Origin: Candidatus Sumerlaeota bacterium
GTDB lineage: Bacteria; Sumerlaeota; Sumerlaeia; Sumerlaeales; Sumerlaeaceae
Reading direction: 5' to 3'
NCBI GenBank assembly: GCA_026398535.1
Contig: JAPLSQ010000122.1
Span: 1-64,000 of the forward strand
DNA length: 64,000 nucleotides
Below are positions 8,417 through 16,846 of this stretch, piece after piece (position 1 is the first letter of the stretch; each line of letters opens with the position of its first letter). A program made the position numbers and the translations under genes. The notes below the pieces were generated by a model, which saw only the letters and a program-made list of their open reading frames with translations, was not told the DNA's origin and ran no database searches.

Positions 8417-10077
8417 CCGCCGCTCCACAATCTATCATGCCGTTGCTGACGCAAATGACGTTTATCGTCCCGGAATTGATGCTTGCGGTTGCGATTGTCG
8501 TGGTCATCGCGTGCGACATGTTCCTGCCGCGCGAGAAATCGTGGCAATGCGGTTGGGTGGCTTTGGCGGGGCTTGGCATCGCCGCGATGGATGCAGTCTA
8601 TTTATGGAATGTGACATCTGGCAGGATGCTGGGAGGCCCGGCGCGCCTTTTCTGGGGCATGGTCTCCGCTGACAACTTCGCCATGTTCTTCAAGCTGATG
8701 TTTCTTGCCGGCGCGGGAGTGACGATCCTGCTTTCTCTGCGCTCCGCTGAGCTCACCAGGATGCGCTCCGGTGAATATTACGCGCTTCTGCTCACGGCCA
8801 CGATGGCCTCGTGTTTCATGGCATCGTCGTCCAACATGCTCATGCTTTATCTTGCGCTGGAAACGCTCTCGCTGCCTTCGTATGTGCTTGCCGGTTACCG
8901 CAAGAGCGACCGCCAGGCGGCGGAGGCATCGCTCAAGTACATTCTGTTCGGGGCTGTGTCGTCGGGTGTGATGCTTTATGGTTTGAGCCTGCTTTACGGG
9001 CTGGCAGGCTCGCTGGATTACGCCGCGATCACGCGGATCGCAACCGTCAATTACCCCGTTTTCATAGTCACGATGATTTTTCTCATCGCGGGATTTGGAT
9101 TCAAGATGAGCGCGGCGCCTTTTCACTTCTGGGCGCCGGACGTTTACGAGGGCGCGCCCACGCCAATCACAGCTTACCTTTCCGTGGTCTCGAAAATGGC
9201 GGGATTTGCCGCCATCATGCGGCTGCTTGCGCCCTATTTCAGTATGACGACCATAGCGCCATACTTTGACGCGGCGCGCGGGATGCTGGGACGCCAGTTT
9301 GACCTTACAAGCATTTTCTGGCTTCTGGCCGTCCTTACGATGACACTTGGCAATTTCACCGCCCTGCGCCAGACAAATATCAAACGCCTGCTTGCCTACT
9401 CATCCATCGCTCACGCTGGTTACATGCTGACGGCGTTTGTGGCGCACAACAAGGACGCTTTTTCCGCTGTCATGTTTTACTTGATCATCTATTTTATCAT
9501 GAATTTCGGCATGTTTGCGGCCGTCACATTCATTTACAACCGGACGGGAAGCTTCCAGATCAGCGATTGGCGCGGATTGTTCTATCGCTCACCCATTGTT
9601 GTGGTGTGCATGGGCATTCTGCTTGTGTCGCTTATCGGCCTGCCTCCAACGGCGGGTTTCGTGGGGAAATGGAAACTGTTCGTCGCTGTTGTTGAAGAAG
9701 GCCAGCGCTCCGCCAGTCCGTGGTTCTTTTATTCGCTGGTACTCATCGCTCTCGCGAACAGTGTCGTATCGCTGTATTATTATGTCGGCATCATCAAGCA
9801 GATGTGCTTCTATGAGCCGGGGGAAAAGCTCGCCAATTTCAGGTTCAACACCACACAGAAATTAGCGATGCTGTGCTTTGCCGCGCCCATCATCGCGCTT
9901 CAGATCAACTGGCAGCCGCTGAGTCGCTTTGTGGAGCGCGGCATGGGCGCCGCAAGACAGGCTGTCATCATGATCATACCGATGACAACACATCAAAACC
10001 AAACATTGCGGGCTGCTGAAAAGACGCATGGCCCGCAGGCATTCGATATCCGGCACACAGGGGATCATCCGTGCTGA
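8413..10077 (+). CDS. nuoN: NADH-quinone oxidoreductase subunit N
   Basis: Third antiporter-like subunit of the complex I membrane arm. Recognisable blocks are LYLALETLSLPSYVLAGY, EASLKYILFGAVSSGVMLYG, FKMSAAPFHFWAPDVYEGAP and NIKRLLAYSSIAHAGYML. At 554 residues it is longer than common NuoN, through a roughly 35-residue hydrophilic tail (TTHQNQTLRAAEKTHGPQ) after the last helix. The final bases of that tail overlap the GTG start of the next small gene. Confidence 0.95.
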   Translation: MTAAPQSIMPLLTQMTFIVPELMLAVAIVVVIACDMFLPREKSWQCGWVALAGLGIAAMDAVYLWNVTSGRMLGGPARLFWGMVSADNFAMFFKLMFLAGAGVTILLSLRSAELTRMRSGEYYALLLTATMASCFMASSSNMLMLYLALETLSLPSYVLAGYRKSDRQAAEASLKYILFGAVSSGVMLYGLSLLYGLAGSLDYAAITRIATVNYPVFIVTMIFLIAGFGFKMSAAPFHFWAPDVYEGAPTPITAYLSVVSKMAGFAAIMRLLAPYFSMTTIAPYFDAARGMLGRQFDLTSIFWLLAVLTMTLGNFTALRQTNIKRLLAYSSIAHAGYMLTAFVAHNKDAFSAVMFYLIIYFIMNFGMFAAVTFIYNRTGSFQISDWRGLFYRSPIVVVCMGILLVSLIGLPPTAGFVGKWKLFVAVVEEGQRSASPWFFYSLVLIALANSVVSLYYYVGIIKQMCFYEPGEKLANFRFNTTQKLAMLCFAAPIIALQINWQPLSRFVERGMGAARQAVIMIIPMTTHQNQTLRAAEKTHGPQAFDIRHTGDHPC

Positions 10078-10529
10078 GCGTCCCCGAACTTGTCGACAAA
10101 CTCCAACTCGACCTCACACGCAAGACATCATCATTCGCGGAATATCTGACGATGTGTTCCCCTTATGTGCCGTCGGGCGCCGAACCGTTATGGGACCTCC
10201 TGCTGCACGTTCGCGATGAGGAGCGCGTCCACGCCCGGCTTCTTGGGCGCGCCATAGTCGAGCATAACGGAATCCCTTCGCCCGGCGCCTATGACGAAGG
10301 CTCCCCGGATGCGAACTACCTGCATATTTTTTATCTATATGATCTCCTGATCCGCTCCAAGGAGGCGTCCATACGCGTTTTTGAATCGCGCGCGGAGGAA
10401 ACACGCGATTATCCCGCCGCCCATAAGGTCATCCAATCGATACTCGATGATGAGAGAAGGCAATTGCGTGAACTGCGCGATTCCCTGATGCCGGTGCGCT
10501 CAAACTCCACATCTCAAGTCGAAGCTTAA
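10071..10529 (+). CDS. Small ferritin-like helical protein
   Basis: A 152-residue, highly charged, all-helical protein starting with GTG seven bases inside nuoN. The segment VRDEERVHARLLGRAIVEH contains an E-E-x-x-H arrangement like the metal-binding helix of ferritin-like and bacterioferritin-type proteins. The second half has DDERRQLREL, where the matching His is Gln. If it is a diiron protein the site is incomplete. Translational coupling to nuoN suggests a role near complex I, such as assembly or iron handling; this is inference. It is the last gene of the operon, with no strong terminator in the 49 bases before the convergent GH57 gene. Confidence 0.6.
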   Translation: MLSVPELVDKLQLDLTRKTSSFAEYLTMCSPYVPSGAEPLWDLLLHVRDEERVHARLLGRAIVEHNGIPSPGAYDEGSPDANYLHIFYLYDLLIRSKEASIRVFESRAEETRDYPAAHKVIQSILDDERRQLRELRDSLMPVRSNSTSQVEA

Positions 10530-10578
10530 AACTTCACACTTGGCCTGAAATCAAAGTACAGCAGACCAATTCAGCGGA

Positions 10579-11442
10579 TTACTGCAGCATCCAGTCGTGG
10601 ACTTCCGCATTGATCGGAAACGCGAGGAACTCACCCAAATCGATGTTGCCGTCGGAATTGACGGTCGCGGGGACCTGTGTCGAATTGACCAGGCTTCCGC
10701 CGTCACTTGTCCCATATTCGGCAGCGCACAGATAAACGGTGGAAGGCAAAGCCGCGGGCGAAATGCCGCCTGTCGAGTAAAGCTGCCGCAGATCGATTGT
10801 GCCTTCGATGACCTTTCCCGTGCCGCCGGTTATCTTTTCAGTGAATCCTGCGAAATTTGTGCTGCCTGTTGAATCAAACCATCCGCACCAGTTGTTTGTG
10901 GACTCATTGGCAAGGAAAGCGTCCCAGGCTGCCACCGCGCCCGTCTTGGCCCAAGGCGCGCTGCGGGACGCCCCGGGTGAGCGTGCGATAAATATAAAAT
11001 GATCGTTGGCTGTTCCAGCGGCGCTTTGGGCGCCAACGTACAGAATGGATCCTTGAGCGGCGGCCCAGAGCTTCAGGCCGCCGGAAATCTGAGCCCGGAT
11101 AAGCGTGCCGCTTTCAGCGTTGCCGTCAAGCGTCCATGGTGTTGTTGGCGGTGGCGGCGCGCCCGACACAGGGATATGCCAGTCGGCGCCGCTGTTGTTG
11201 TCCCATCCGCCTCCTCCATCGTTGAACACAAAATCAAGCCGGGTTGCGTTTGCGGCTAATGTGATAGTTGTCTCCCAACGCTGCGAAACCGGATTATAAA
11301 CCATTGATGGATCGGGTGAATAGACGATGCTCCAGCCATTGATGCCATAATGCAGCTTGATCGCGCTTGCGCCGCCGAGTGGTCCGCCTGCCTGGTTGTA
11401 TTGAATCATGAACTGCTGGCCTGCCACGGGCTTGTCAGGCAC
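10579..11442 (-). CDS. GH57 protein, C-terminal part with starch-binding module (out of frame with N-part)
   Basis: This frame continues the protein encoded at 11406-13367 after a frameshift near 11,500. The open frame runs back past 11442 to about 11,505 and reads VGDQTGGPDAESRATVVPDK into the visible GTG. Residues 1-80 resemble a CBM25-like starch-binding module: KLHYGINGWS, then VFNDGGGGWDNNSGADWHIP. The last 190 residues form a second extracellular beta domain ending in DGNIDLGEFLAFPI. It is very unlikely to be an independent gene: it has no signal peptide and begins mid-domain. Confidence 0.75.
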   Translation of the reverse strand: MPDKPVAGQQFMIQYNQAGGPLGGASAIKLHYGINGWSIVYSPDPSMVYNPVSQRWETTITLAANATRLDFVFNDGGGGWDNNSGADWHIPVSGAPPPPTTPWTLDGNAESGTLIRAQISGGLKLWAAAQGSILYVGAQSAAGTANDHFIFIARSPGASRSAPWAKTGAVAAWDAFLANESTNNWCGWFDSTGSTNFAGFTEKITGGTGKVIEGTIDLRQLYSTGGISPAALPSTVYLCAAEYGTSDGGSLVNSTQVPATVNSDGNIDLGEFLAFPINAEVHDWMLQ

Positions 11443-13367
11443 AACAGTCGCGCGCGATTCCGCATCCGGTCCGCCCGTCTGGTCGCCAACCCATACATGC
11501 TAGGTTTGGCGTAGATATTGTCCCGCGGGAAGACGCGGCGGTTCATGGCAACTGCTTGCCATGCTCCCACCTCGCTGCCGCCGGCGTAGGTCTCGTTCTG
11601 TGTGCCGCCGAGCGGATTCACGCCATCGTTGTCTGTGCGCCATTTCAACGTTACCGATGTCAGACCGCTTATGTCATAGACAAATGACCATACTGTAAAA
11701 TCGGGACCGAGCACTTTTTGCTGGTAGCCAGTTGCCACGCCAAAGTTCACCGAGCCGGGATTATATGGCCAGCGCTGGGGAATGAAGATGGTGGGATTTG
11801 TTGCGTCATTGAATGATGTTCCCAGCGCCTGGTCAGCCCGCGCGGCCGCATTATTGCAGCCAACCGTGCTGCGCACCTCCATATCGCCGGGTGTCCCATA
11901 GTAGACATTACCGCTGTCGAGGGAGCCGAGATAATAATGCCAGGCGCGCTCGATGTGCGTCGCGGCATCCGTGGGATTAAGAACCTCATCAATGCGCGGC
12001 GGCACGCCAGATGCCTGCTCGGTTGTGCGGATCCGGTTTTCAACGGCCGTAAACATGGCGTATTCACGCGCCTTTTCATGCCAGCCGTTGACAGGGTCTG
12101 GTTGTCCGCTGGCGTTTAGAAGAGGGTAGAGCCAGTTGATAAATGCCGGGGATCCGAAATCTCCGTCGGCATTGACCCATCCGCCATCTTCCACATGAAC
12201 GATGGCATCCGCTGGCACAGGATGATTCGCAAGGTATTGCTCAACCGTGGATGGGCGATGCCCCGCCGCGGCGGCTCCGTTGACGAAGTTCTTCACACAC
12301 TCCATATAGTAGCTGTACCCTCCCGCAAAGGCGTTGTCGCCATCGTGTGAGAGCACGATAAGTTCAGGCCGTGATGCGTCACTTTGAGCCGCCACTGATG
12401 CGATCCCGCCGGCGCCGAAGCATTGATAACCGTCCATCCAACTGAATTCCTGTGCTGAAGGCACGACAACGATTGTTTGCATGCCGCCCGTGTCGGGATC
12501 GATCCATTGGGCGCGCTGTGGGGTATAGGCAAACGGCGCGGCGTTGCATGGGGCGCAGCCCCGAGAAATCTGCTGCCGCCAGTAATAGCTTTGGGCGGGA
12601 TTCATCACATCGGAGCGATTGGGCGGTTCACAATTCTCACCGCCAGAACCAAGCACAAGCGGGAAATTCGCGCAGGCGCGGGAAAGATGATTGCCGGAAA
12701 CGATCGCCCATTCAATGCCCAGTGATTTCAAAACGGGGATCAGCCTTTCACTAAAAGCCATTTCCGCTGGAAAATATCCGCGTGAAAGCGCGGGATTTGT
12801 TCCCCATCGCAACTCCATCGCACGACGATGCAGGCGAATCTCCATTTCGAATGTTTTCCGCGAGTGCAGGGGCGCAAGGGAATGATGATAGGTAAAATTC
12901 ACGATGTCCATGCGCGGTTTGCCGCCGCTCGTCTGCCAGCTGCGCGCCTCAATGAAACTGTTCTGCCACCCTGTGTAATAGCCCCCAAAATTTCCGGCGA
13001 GTGAATTGACATTTTCTATGAGCGCCCCTGAATAGTTCACCTGCGCGCCGGCATCCGGCTGGCCAAGTATTGTCTGAAGCGAATCGCGGGGGCGAAACTG
13101 GTAAGCCGCCACACGGTCGTCGATGCCAAATATCGTGGCGATGCTGTCGGAAGGGTGCGTTCGCCCCGCTGACTGCGCGCGGATCGTGTCCCATGCGGTC
13201 TCATAATGATCGGGCGCTGAACCGCGCTGATCAGGCCAGTAGATCGGCTGGTGCAGATGCCAGAGATATGTGGTGTGGACGGGAGCCGCGCCCAACAGAG
13301 ATGAAATCGAAACAATTGTCATGACGTGCAAGAGGCGCTTGAGTATGTCAATTTTCCGGTTCACCAT
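11406..13367 (-). CDS. Secreted GH57-family glycosidase, N-terminal part (frameshifted)
   Basis: Glycoside hydrolase family 57 enzymes act on alpha-glucans (amylase, branching or amylopullulanase activities). After a signal peptide (LLHVMTIVSISSLLGAAPV) the protein opens with TTYLWHLHQPIYWPD, the family's HLHQP motif. Further family features are GYFPAEMAFSERL (nucleophile region) and LSHDGDNAFAGG (acid/base region). The true frame is lost near 11,500, so the last 30 or so residues here (MYGLATRRADRM...) are not native; the real continuation is in the other frame, to 10579. I chose ATG 13367; in-frame ATGs at 13388 and 13397 are possible, and none has a clear Shine-Dalgarno. Divergent from the secreted protein at 13446. 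Confidence 0.85.
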   Translation of the reverse strand: MVNRKIDILKRLLHVMTIVSISSLLGAAPVHTTYLWHLHQPIYWPDQRGSAPDHYETAWDTIRAQSAGRTHPSDSIATIFGIDDRVAAYQFRPRDSLQTILGQPDAGAQVNYSGALIENVNSLAGNFGGYYTGWQNSFIEARSWQTSGGKPRMDIVNFTYHHSLAPLHSRKTFEMEIRLHRRAMELRWGTNPALSRGYFPAEMAFSERLIPVLKSLGIEWAIVSGNHLSRACANFPLVLGSGGENCEPPNRSDVMNPAQSYYWRQQISRGCAPCNAAPFAYTPQRAQWIDPDTGGMQTIVVVPSAQEFSWMDGYQCFGAGGIASVAAQSDASRPELIVLSHDGDNAFAGGYSYYMECVKNFVNGAAAAGHRPSTVEQYLANHPVPADAIVHVEDGGWVNADGDFGSPAFINWLYPLLNASGQPDPVNGWHEKAREYAMFTAVENRIRTTEQASGVPPRIDEVLNPTDAATHIERAWHYYLGSLDSGNVYYGTPGDMEVRSTVGCNNAAARADQALGTSFNDATNPTIFIPQRWPYNPGSVNFGVATGYQQKVLGPDFTVWSFVYDISGLTSVTLKWRTDNDGVNPLGGTQNETYAGGSEVGAWQAVAMNRRVFPRDNIYAKPSMYGLATRRADRMRNRARLLCLTSPWQASSS

Positions 13368-13445
13368 ACTGGCAAATTTATATATCATGGGCTGCATTTG
13401 GAACGGTCTAAAAGAATATCATTTCCATGAGGGAGGATTCACTTA

Positions 13446-14615
13446 ATGGCAAGAAGAACATGCGCAAACGCATTCGTGGCATTCATATGCATCCCATTAT
13501 TCTTATGCGGTGCGGAGTCAGCCATGTCGGCTGATCAGGCCACATCCGCGCCCCTTGCTTTCGATGCGAGCCGCGGGGGTGGCGTCTTTGGGCCAACAAT
13601 CGCGGTCGATCCGGGATTCGATTATTACAAGGAGCATCCACTGCCGGATATATGCCGCGCCATCCGGCAACAGGGTTTCACGGCGGCGCAACTTATCTGG
13701 ACCGGAGTGACGGCCACAACGAGCACTGTGTTGCGGAAGTACGCGGACGCCATGCGGGCGGCCGATGTGACGCCGGTCTTGCGCATCTATCCGCCCACCG
13801 ATCTGCAGCTTTACCAGGATCATCCTGAATGGCGGCAACTTATGCTTGGCGGCGCTGACGGCAAATTTGACTGGCGAACATATCTCTGCCCCAACAAGCC
13901 GGAATTCGTTAAAGCCTATTGTGATCGCGTGGAAGATATCATGCGCGACGGCGGTTTTGACGCCATCCAACTCGCCGAAGTATGGTGGGAGCAATGGGGC
14001 GGCCCCGAGGAGACGCCGGGCAAACCGCGCGCCGCGTATGCCTGCGTGTGTGACGCCTGCGTGAAAAAGTTTCGCCGCATCTCGGGTGCGGATGCGCGCG
14101 ACATGCTGACCTCCGTCTCAAGCCGATGGTATTGGCGCAAACCGGAGAATGCGGCGCTTTACTCGCGATGGGTGGATTTTCGCGTTCAGACAATCCAGGA
14201 GTTCGCTGAAGCCATCATCTCGGCCGCCCGCCGCGGTCATGCAGGCGCAAACATCAGCATCACCTATCTGGCCGATGCGCGTGTCGAAGCGGACGCGAGC
14301 CGCGAGTATCAGGGCATTGATCTCAATCGCATGGTTGTGGAACTCAAACCCGACATCATCACCTTGGAGGATTCATGGCAGGATTGGTGTCAGCCCGAAC
14401 TCAAACCTGATTTTGTGGCCGATTACGCGCGCGCATATCGCGATCGAATCAAACGTTTGAATCCGGGAATCTGCATCATGTCGCATGCTGACATCGGGTC
14501 ATCGCCGGCATCCAAACGAAGTCCGCAATGGATACACGCGTTTGCCGTGGAGACTGTGAAGAATGGTTTTGGCGCGCCAAGCTTTTATGAGTGGAGCATC
14601 AGCACACTGAAATAA
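13446..14615 (+). CDS. Secreted TIM-barrel glycoside-hydrolase-like protein
   Basis: A 389-residue exported protein with a signal peptide (NAFVAFICIPLFLCGAESAMSA) and a strong Shine-Dalgarno (GGGAGG, 7-12 bases upstream). The body has TIM-barrel-like alternation: QGFTAAQLIWTG, VTPVLRIYPPTD, DAIQLAEVWWEQWG, ITLEDSWQDW and ICIMSHADIG. A CxxC pair (ACVCDACVKKF) sits after the putative catalytic region, as in several uncharacterised GH-like proteins of PVC-type bacteria. Acidic residues at strand ends (E in QLAEVWW, E/D in TLEDSW) are plausible catalytic pairs. The family is not assigned. It ends at the bidirectional terminator shared with L31. Confidence 0.65.
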   Translation: MARRTCANAFVAFICIPLFLCGAESAMSADQATSAPLAFDASRGGGVFGPTIAVDPGFDYYKEHPLPDICRAIRQQGFTAAQLIWTGVTATTSTVLRKYADAMRAADVTPVLRIYPPTDLQLYQDHPEWRQLMLGGADGKFDWRTYLCPNKPEFVKAYCDRVEDIMRDGGFDAIQLAEVWWEQWGGPEETPGKPRAAYACVCDACVKKFRRISGADARDMLTSVSSRWYWRKPENAALYSRWVDFRVQTIQEFAEAIISAARRGHAGANISITYLADARVEADASREYQGIDLNRMVVELKPDIITLEDSWQDWCQPELKPDFVADYARAYRDRIKRLNPGICIMSHADIGSSPASKRSPQWIHAFAVETVKNGFGAPSFYEWSISTLK

Positions 14616-14648
14616 ACAAACCGGTCACACAATGGGACCGGTTGTTTG
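14616..14648. terminator. Bidirectional terminator overlapping the L31 stop codon
   Basis: AACCGGTC (14619-14626) and GACCGGTT (14636-14643) form an 8-bp perfect stem with a nine-base loop. A-rich bases lie to the left and TGTTTG to the right, so it could act in both directions between the convergent genes. The stop of rpmE (14625-14627) lies in the stem and loop. Confidence 0.65.
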
Positions 14649-14915
14649 ACTTTCAGGTATATGCAATAACTCTGACACGGGCGCCGTCTCTGCCGGAACG
14701 GGTTCCGCAACGGCTTTTTGTTTCTGATAGCGCTGACGGAATTTTTCGACACGGCCGGCGGTATCCACAAACTTCTGTTGTCCTGTGAAGTAGGGGTGGC
14801 ACTTGGAGCAGATTTCCAAGCGATATTCCCGTTTGGTGGAGCGCACTTTGAATGATGCGCCGCATGCGCAGGTCACCATGGCAAGAACATATTTGGGGTG
14901 AATATTCTTTTTCAT
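14625..14915 (-). CDS. rpmE: Ribosomal protein L31
   Basis: Large-subunit ribosomal protein. The start is ATG 14915 ([10 protein letters not shown]), supported by AAGGA eight bases upstream; the longer frame to 14954 adds residues not found in the family. It is the zinc-binding form: TCACG and [10 protein letters not shown] provide the four cysteines. The conserved [21 protein letters not shown] follows. At 96 residues it has a C-terminal extension of about 25 residues ([19 protein letters not shown]), partly encoded by the terminator stem. It follows the heptosyltransferase gene on the same strand after a 156-base gap. Confidence 0.95.
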   Translation of the reverse strand: MKKNIHPKYVLAMVTCACGASFKVRSTKREYRLEICSKCHPYFTGQQKFVDTAGRVEKFRQRYQKQKAVAEPVPAETAPVSELLHIPESQTTGPIV

Positions 14916-15071
14916 ACAGATCATCCTTCGCGCCGGCGCTGATGCGGCCATCATATCTCATACAATACGCATCTGTACGGCGCCGCTATTTGGCACACCG
15001 AATGCTGACATACCAAGCCATTGCAATACGATTCATAAAATCAGGAATTGTTTGTGCTTCCCTGACGCTGC

Positions 15072-16184
15072 TCACGGAATGTTCGTGGCGGCGGCGGAAA
15101 TAAGACTCTCAAGGGCATCGATCACTTGATCGGGACTCAATGATGCCATGCATTTTCCAGGCGGATGATAACGACAATGTCGCGCAAACGAACCGGCACA
15201 TGGCTGTGAGAAGTCCTGAAGGGCGACAAACATTGCGCCATCGAAAGCCGGCGCGTTGCGGCGGGAGTCTGATGGCCCGAACAATGCCACGGTGGGGACG
15301 CCAAGGGCTGCCGCCATGTGCATCGGTCCGGTGTCGCCCGCCACAACGCATGCCGCGTGTTCCCTCAGCAGCGCCGCAAGCTGGCGCAGAGTTGTGGAAG
15401 GCGCAACCATCGCATCCGTGCCGGCAGCGCGAATTCGTTGCGCAATCTGTTCGGCTTTCATCACCTCACCCGGACCATGAATGACCAGAACACGAAGCCC
15501 AAACTTCTTTCCGGCCTCTCGCGTCATGTCAATCCAGTTGGCTTGCTCCCACAGTTTGCTTTGCCAGCCGGCAAATGGATCGATCACCAAAAATCGCTCG
15601 TTTATGATTCCGTATTTGCGCGCCCATGATTCAACGATCTCCATGTCGTCCGCCGTGTATGACAGCACTGCTTTGGCCGCATGCTTGCTGATGCCGATTG
15701 GTTTAAGCAATTCCATGTTCATGCTGATAACACCTGGGGATTGCGGTGCGATCCGGTCAGTCATGAAAAGAGTATTCAGTTCGCGGCTGGCGTTTCCGGC
15801 AAAACCCACACGCCGGGGCGCGCCGCTGAGCCAGGCCGCCACTCCGCTTTTGGTCAGCCCTTGAAAGTCGACAGCCCAATCCCAGCCCGATGAACCGCGC
15901 AACAACTTTCTTAAACCGCTCAGACCAGCCAATCCCTTCCACCCGAAAACTTGTCTTGGGACGATGATGAGCTCATCAATTTGCGGATGGCCTTCGAGCA
16001 GATTGGAGGCGCCGGGATGCACCGCCCAGCCGATGTGCGCCTGCGGCATTGCCGCGCGCAACGCATTAAGGGCAGGCAGGGCATGCACAACATCGCCCAC
16101 CGCACTGAGCCTGACAATCAGAATGCGGGGTGACGCCTGCGTATTCAGACGCAAATCCGGATTTGTTTGAATGCTGACTGTCAT
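15072..16184 (-). CDS. Glycosyltransferase family 9 (ADP-heptose:LPS heptosyltransferase-like)
   Basis: Transfers heptose from ADP-heptose to the LPS inner core or a related acceptor at the cytoplasmic face of the inner membrane. GT9 signatures are present: RILIVRLSAVGDVVHALPAL at the N-terminus, GWDWAVDFQGLTKSG, and the donor-binding VAGDTGPMHMAAALGVPTVA followed by LFGPSD. Length (370) is normal. The gene lies 45 bases downstream of a heptose-phosphate adenylyltransferase on the same strand, which supports heptose as the sugar. Which heptosyltransferase position it serves cannot be told from sequence. Confidence 0.9.
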   Translation of the reverse strand: MTVSIQTNPDLRLNTQASPRILIVRLSAVGDVVHALPALNALRAAMPQAHIGWAVHPGASNLLEGHPQIDELIIVPRQVFGWKGLAGLSGLRKLLRGSSGWDWAVDFQGLTKSGVAAWLSGAPRRVGFAGNASRELNTLFMTDRIAPQSPGVISMNMELLKPIGISKHAAKAVLSYTADDMEIVESWARKYGIINERFLVIDPFAGWQSKLWEQANWIDMTREAGKKFGLRVLVIHGPGEVMKAEQIAQRIRAAGTDAMVAPSTTLRQLAALLREHAACVVAGDTGPMHMAAALGVPTVALFGPSDSRRNAPAFDGAMFVALQDFSQPCAGSFARHCRYHPPGKCMASLSPDQVIDALESLISAAATNIP

Positions 16185-16229
16185 GACACACGCAAACAGT
16201 CATGACGCTCATGCTGAAGCAAGACTTGG

Positions 16230-16742
16230 TTATTGCAGTGTTGCCTGCTTCGAATATCTGTCGATGATCATGGCTATGACGCCGCGAGAGGCGTTCTCCT
16301 TGGGAGGGCCTGCGATATAGGTCTCAATCCCGAGTTCAATCGCAACGTCACGCTCGGGCACCGCCTCGATGGTGTAATCAGTCCCTTTTGCATGCGTATC
16401 GGGCCGGAGTGTCCGAAGAAGATTTTCGCAGGTCATCTCATTGAACACCACGAGATGGTCGACATAGCGTATGGCGTTGAGCAGCTCGATGCGCTCGGAG
16501 AGAGGGAAAATCGGCTTGGCAGGACCCTTGAGTGCTTTTGTGCTCGCGTCGGAGTTGACACCAACAAAAAGAATGTTGCCGCGCGCGCGCGCATCCTCAA
16601 GATAGGAGATGTGTCCGCCATGAAGCACATCGAAGATGCCATTGGCCATGACGACACGCAATCCAGTCTGACGGTATTGTTCACGCGCGCTACATGCCTG
16701 CTCCAGTGTGAGCAGTTTCGCGGGATGATGCAAATCAGTCAA
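16230..16742 (-). CDS. rfaE2: D-glycero-beta-D-manno-heptose 1-phosphate adenylyltransferase
   Basis: Activates heptose-1-phosphate with ATP to form ADP-heptose for LPS core synthesis. The 170-residue protein is the stand-alone version of the HldE C-terminal domain. It shows the cytidylyltransferase-fold motifs NGIFDVLHGGHISYL (HxGH), VGVNSDASTKALKG and the family's KGTDYTIEAVPER. The ENASRGVIAMIIDRY tail is close to the usual SSTxII motif position. It precedes the GT9 gene. The kinase partner (RfaE1 domain) is not in the window; the PfkB kinase at 33,778 is not an obvious match. Confidence 0.93.
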   Translation of the reverse strand: MTDLHHPAKLLTLEQACSAREQYRQTGLRVVMANGIFDVLHGGHISYLEDARARGNILFVGVNSDASTKALKGPAKPIFPLSERIELLNAIRYVDHLVVFNEMTCENLLRTLRPDTHAKGTDYTIEAVPERDVAIELGIETYIAGPPKENASRGVIAMIIDRYSKQATLQ

Positions 16743-16846
16743 AATCGTCTTTCACATTTTATGCTATTAGTCATTTAATCAAGCCGCAAAATTCCAAGGT
16801 CAAGCGCGAGGCGATCCCCCCCTTGAAACATTATGAGATTGCGCGC

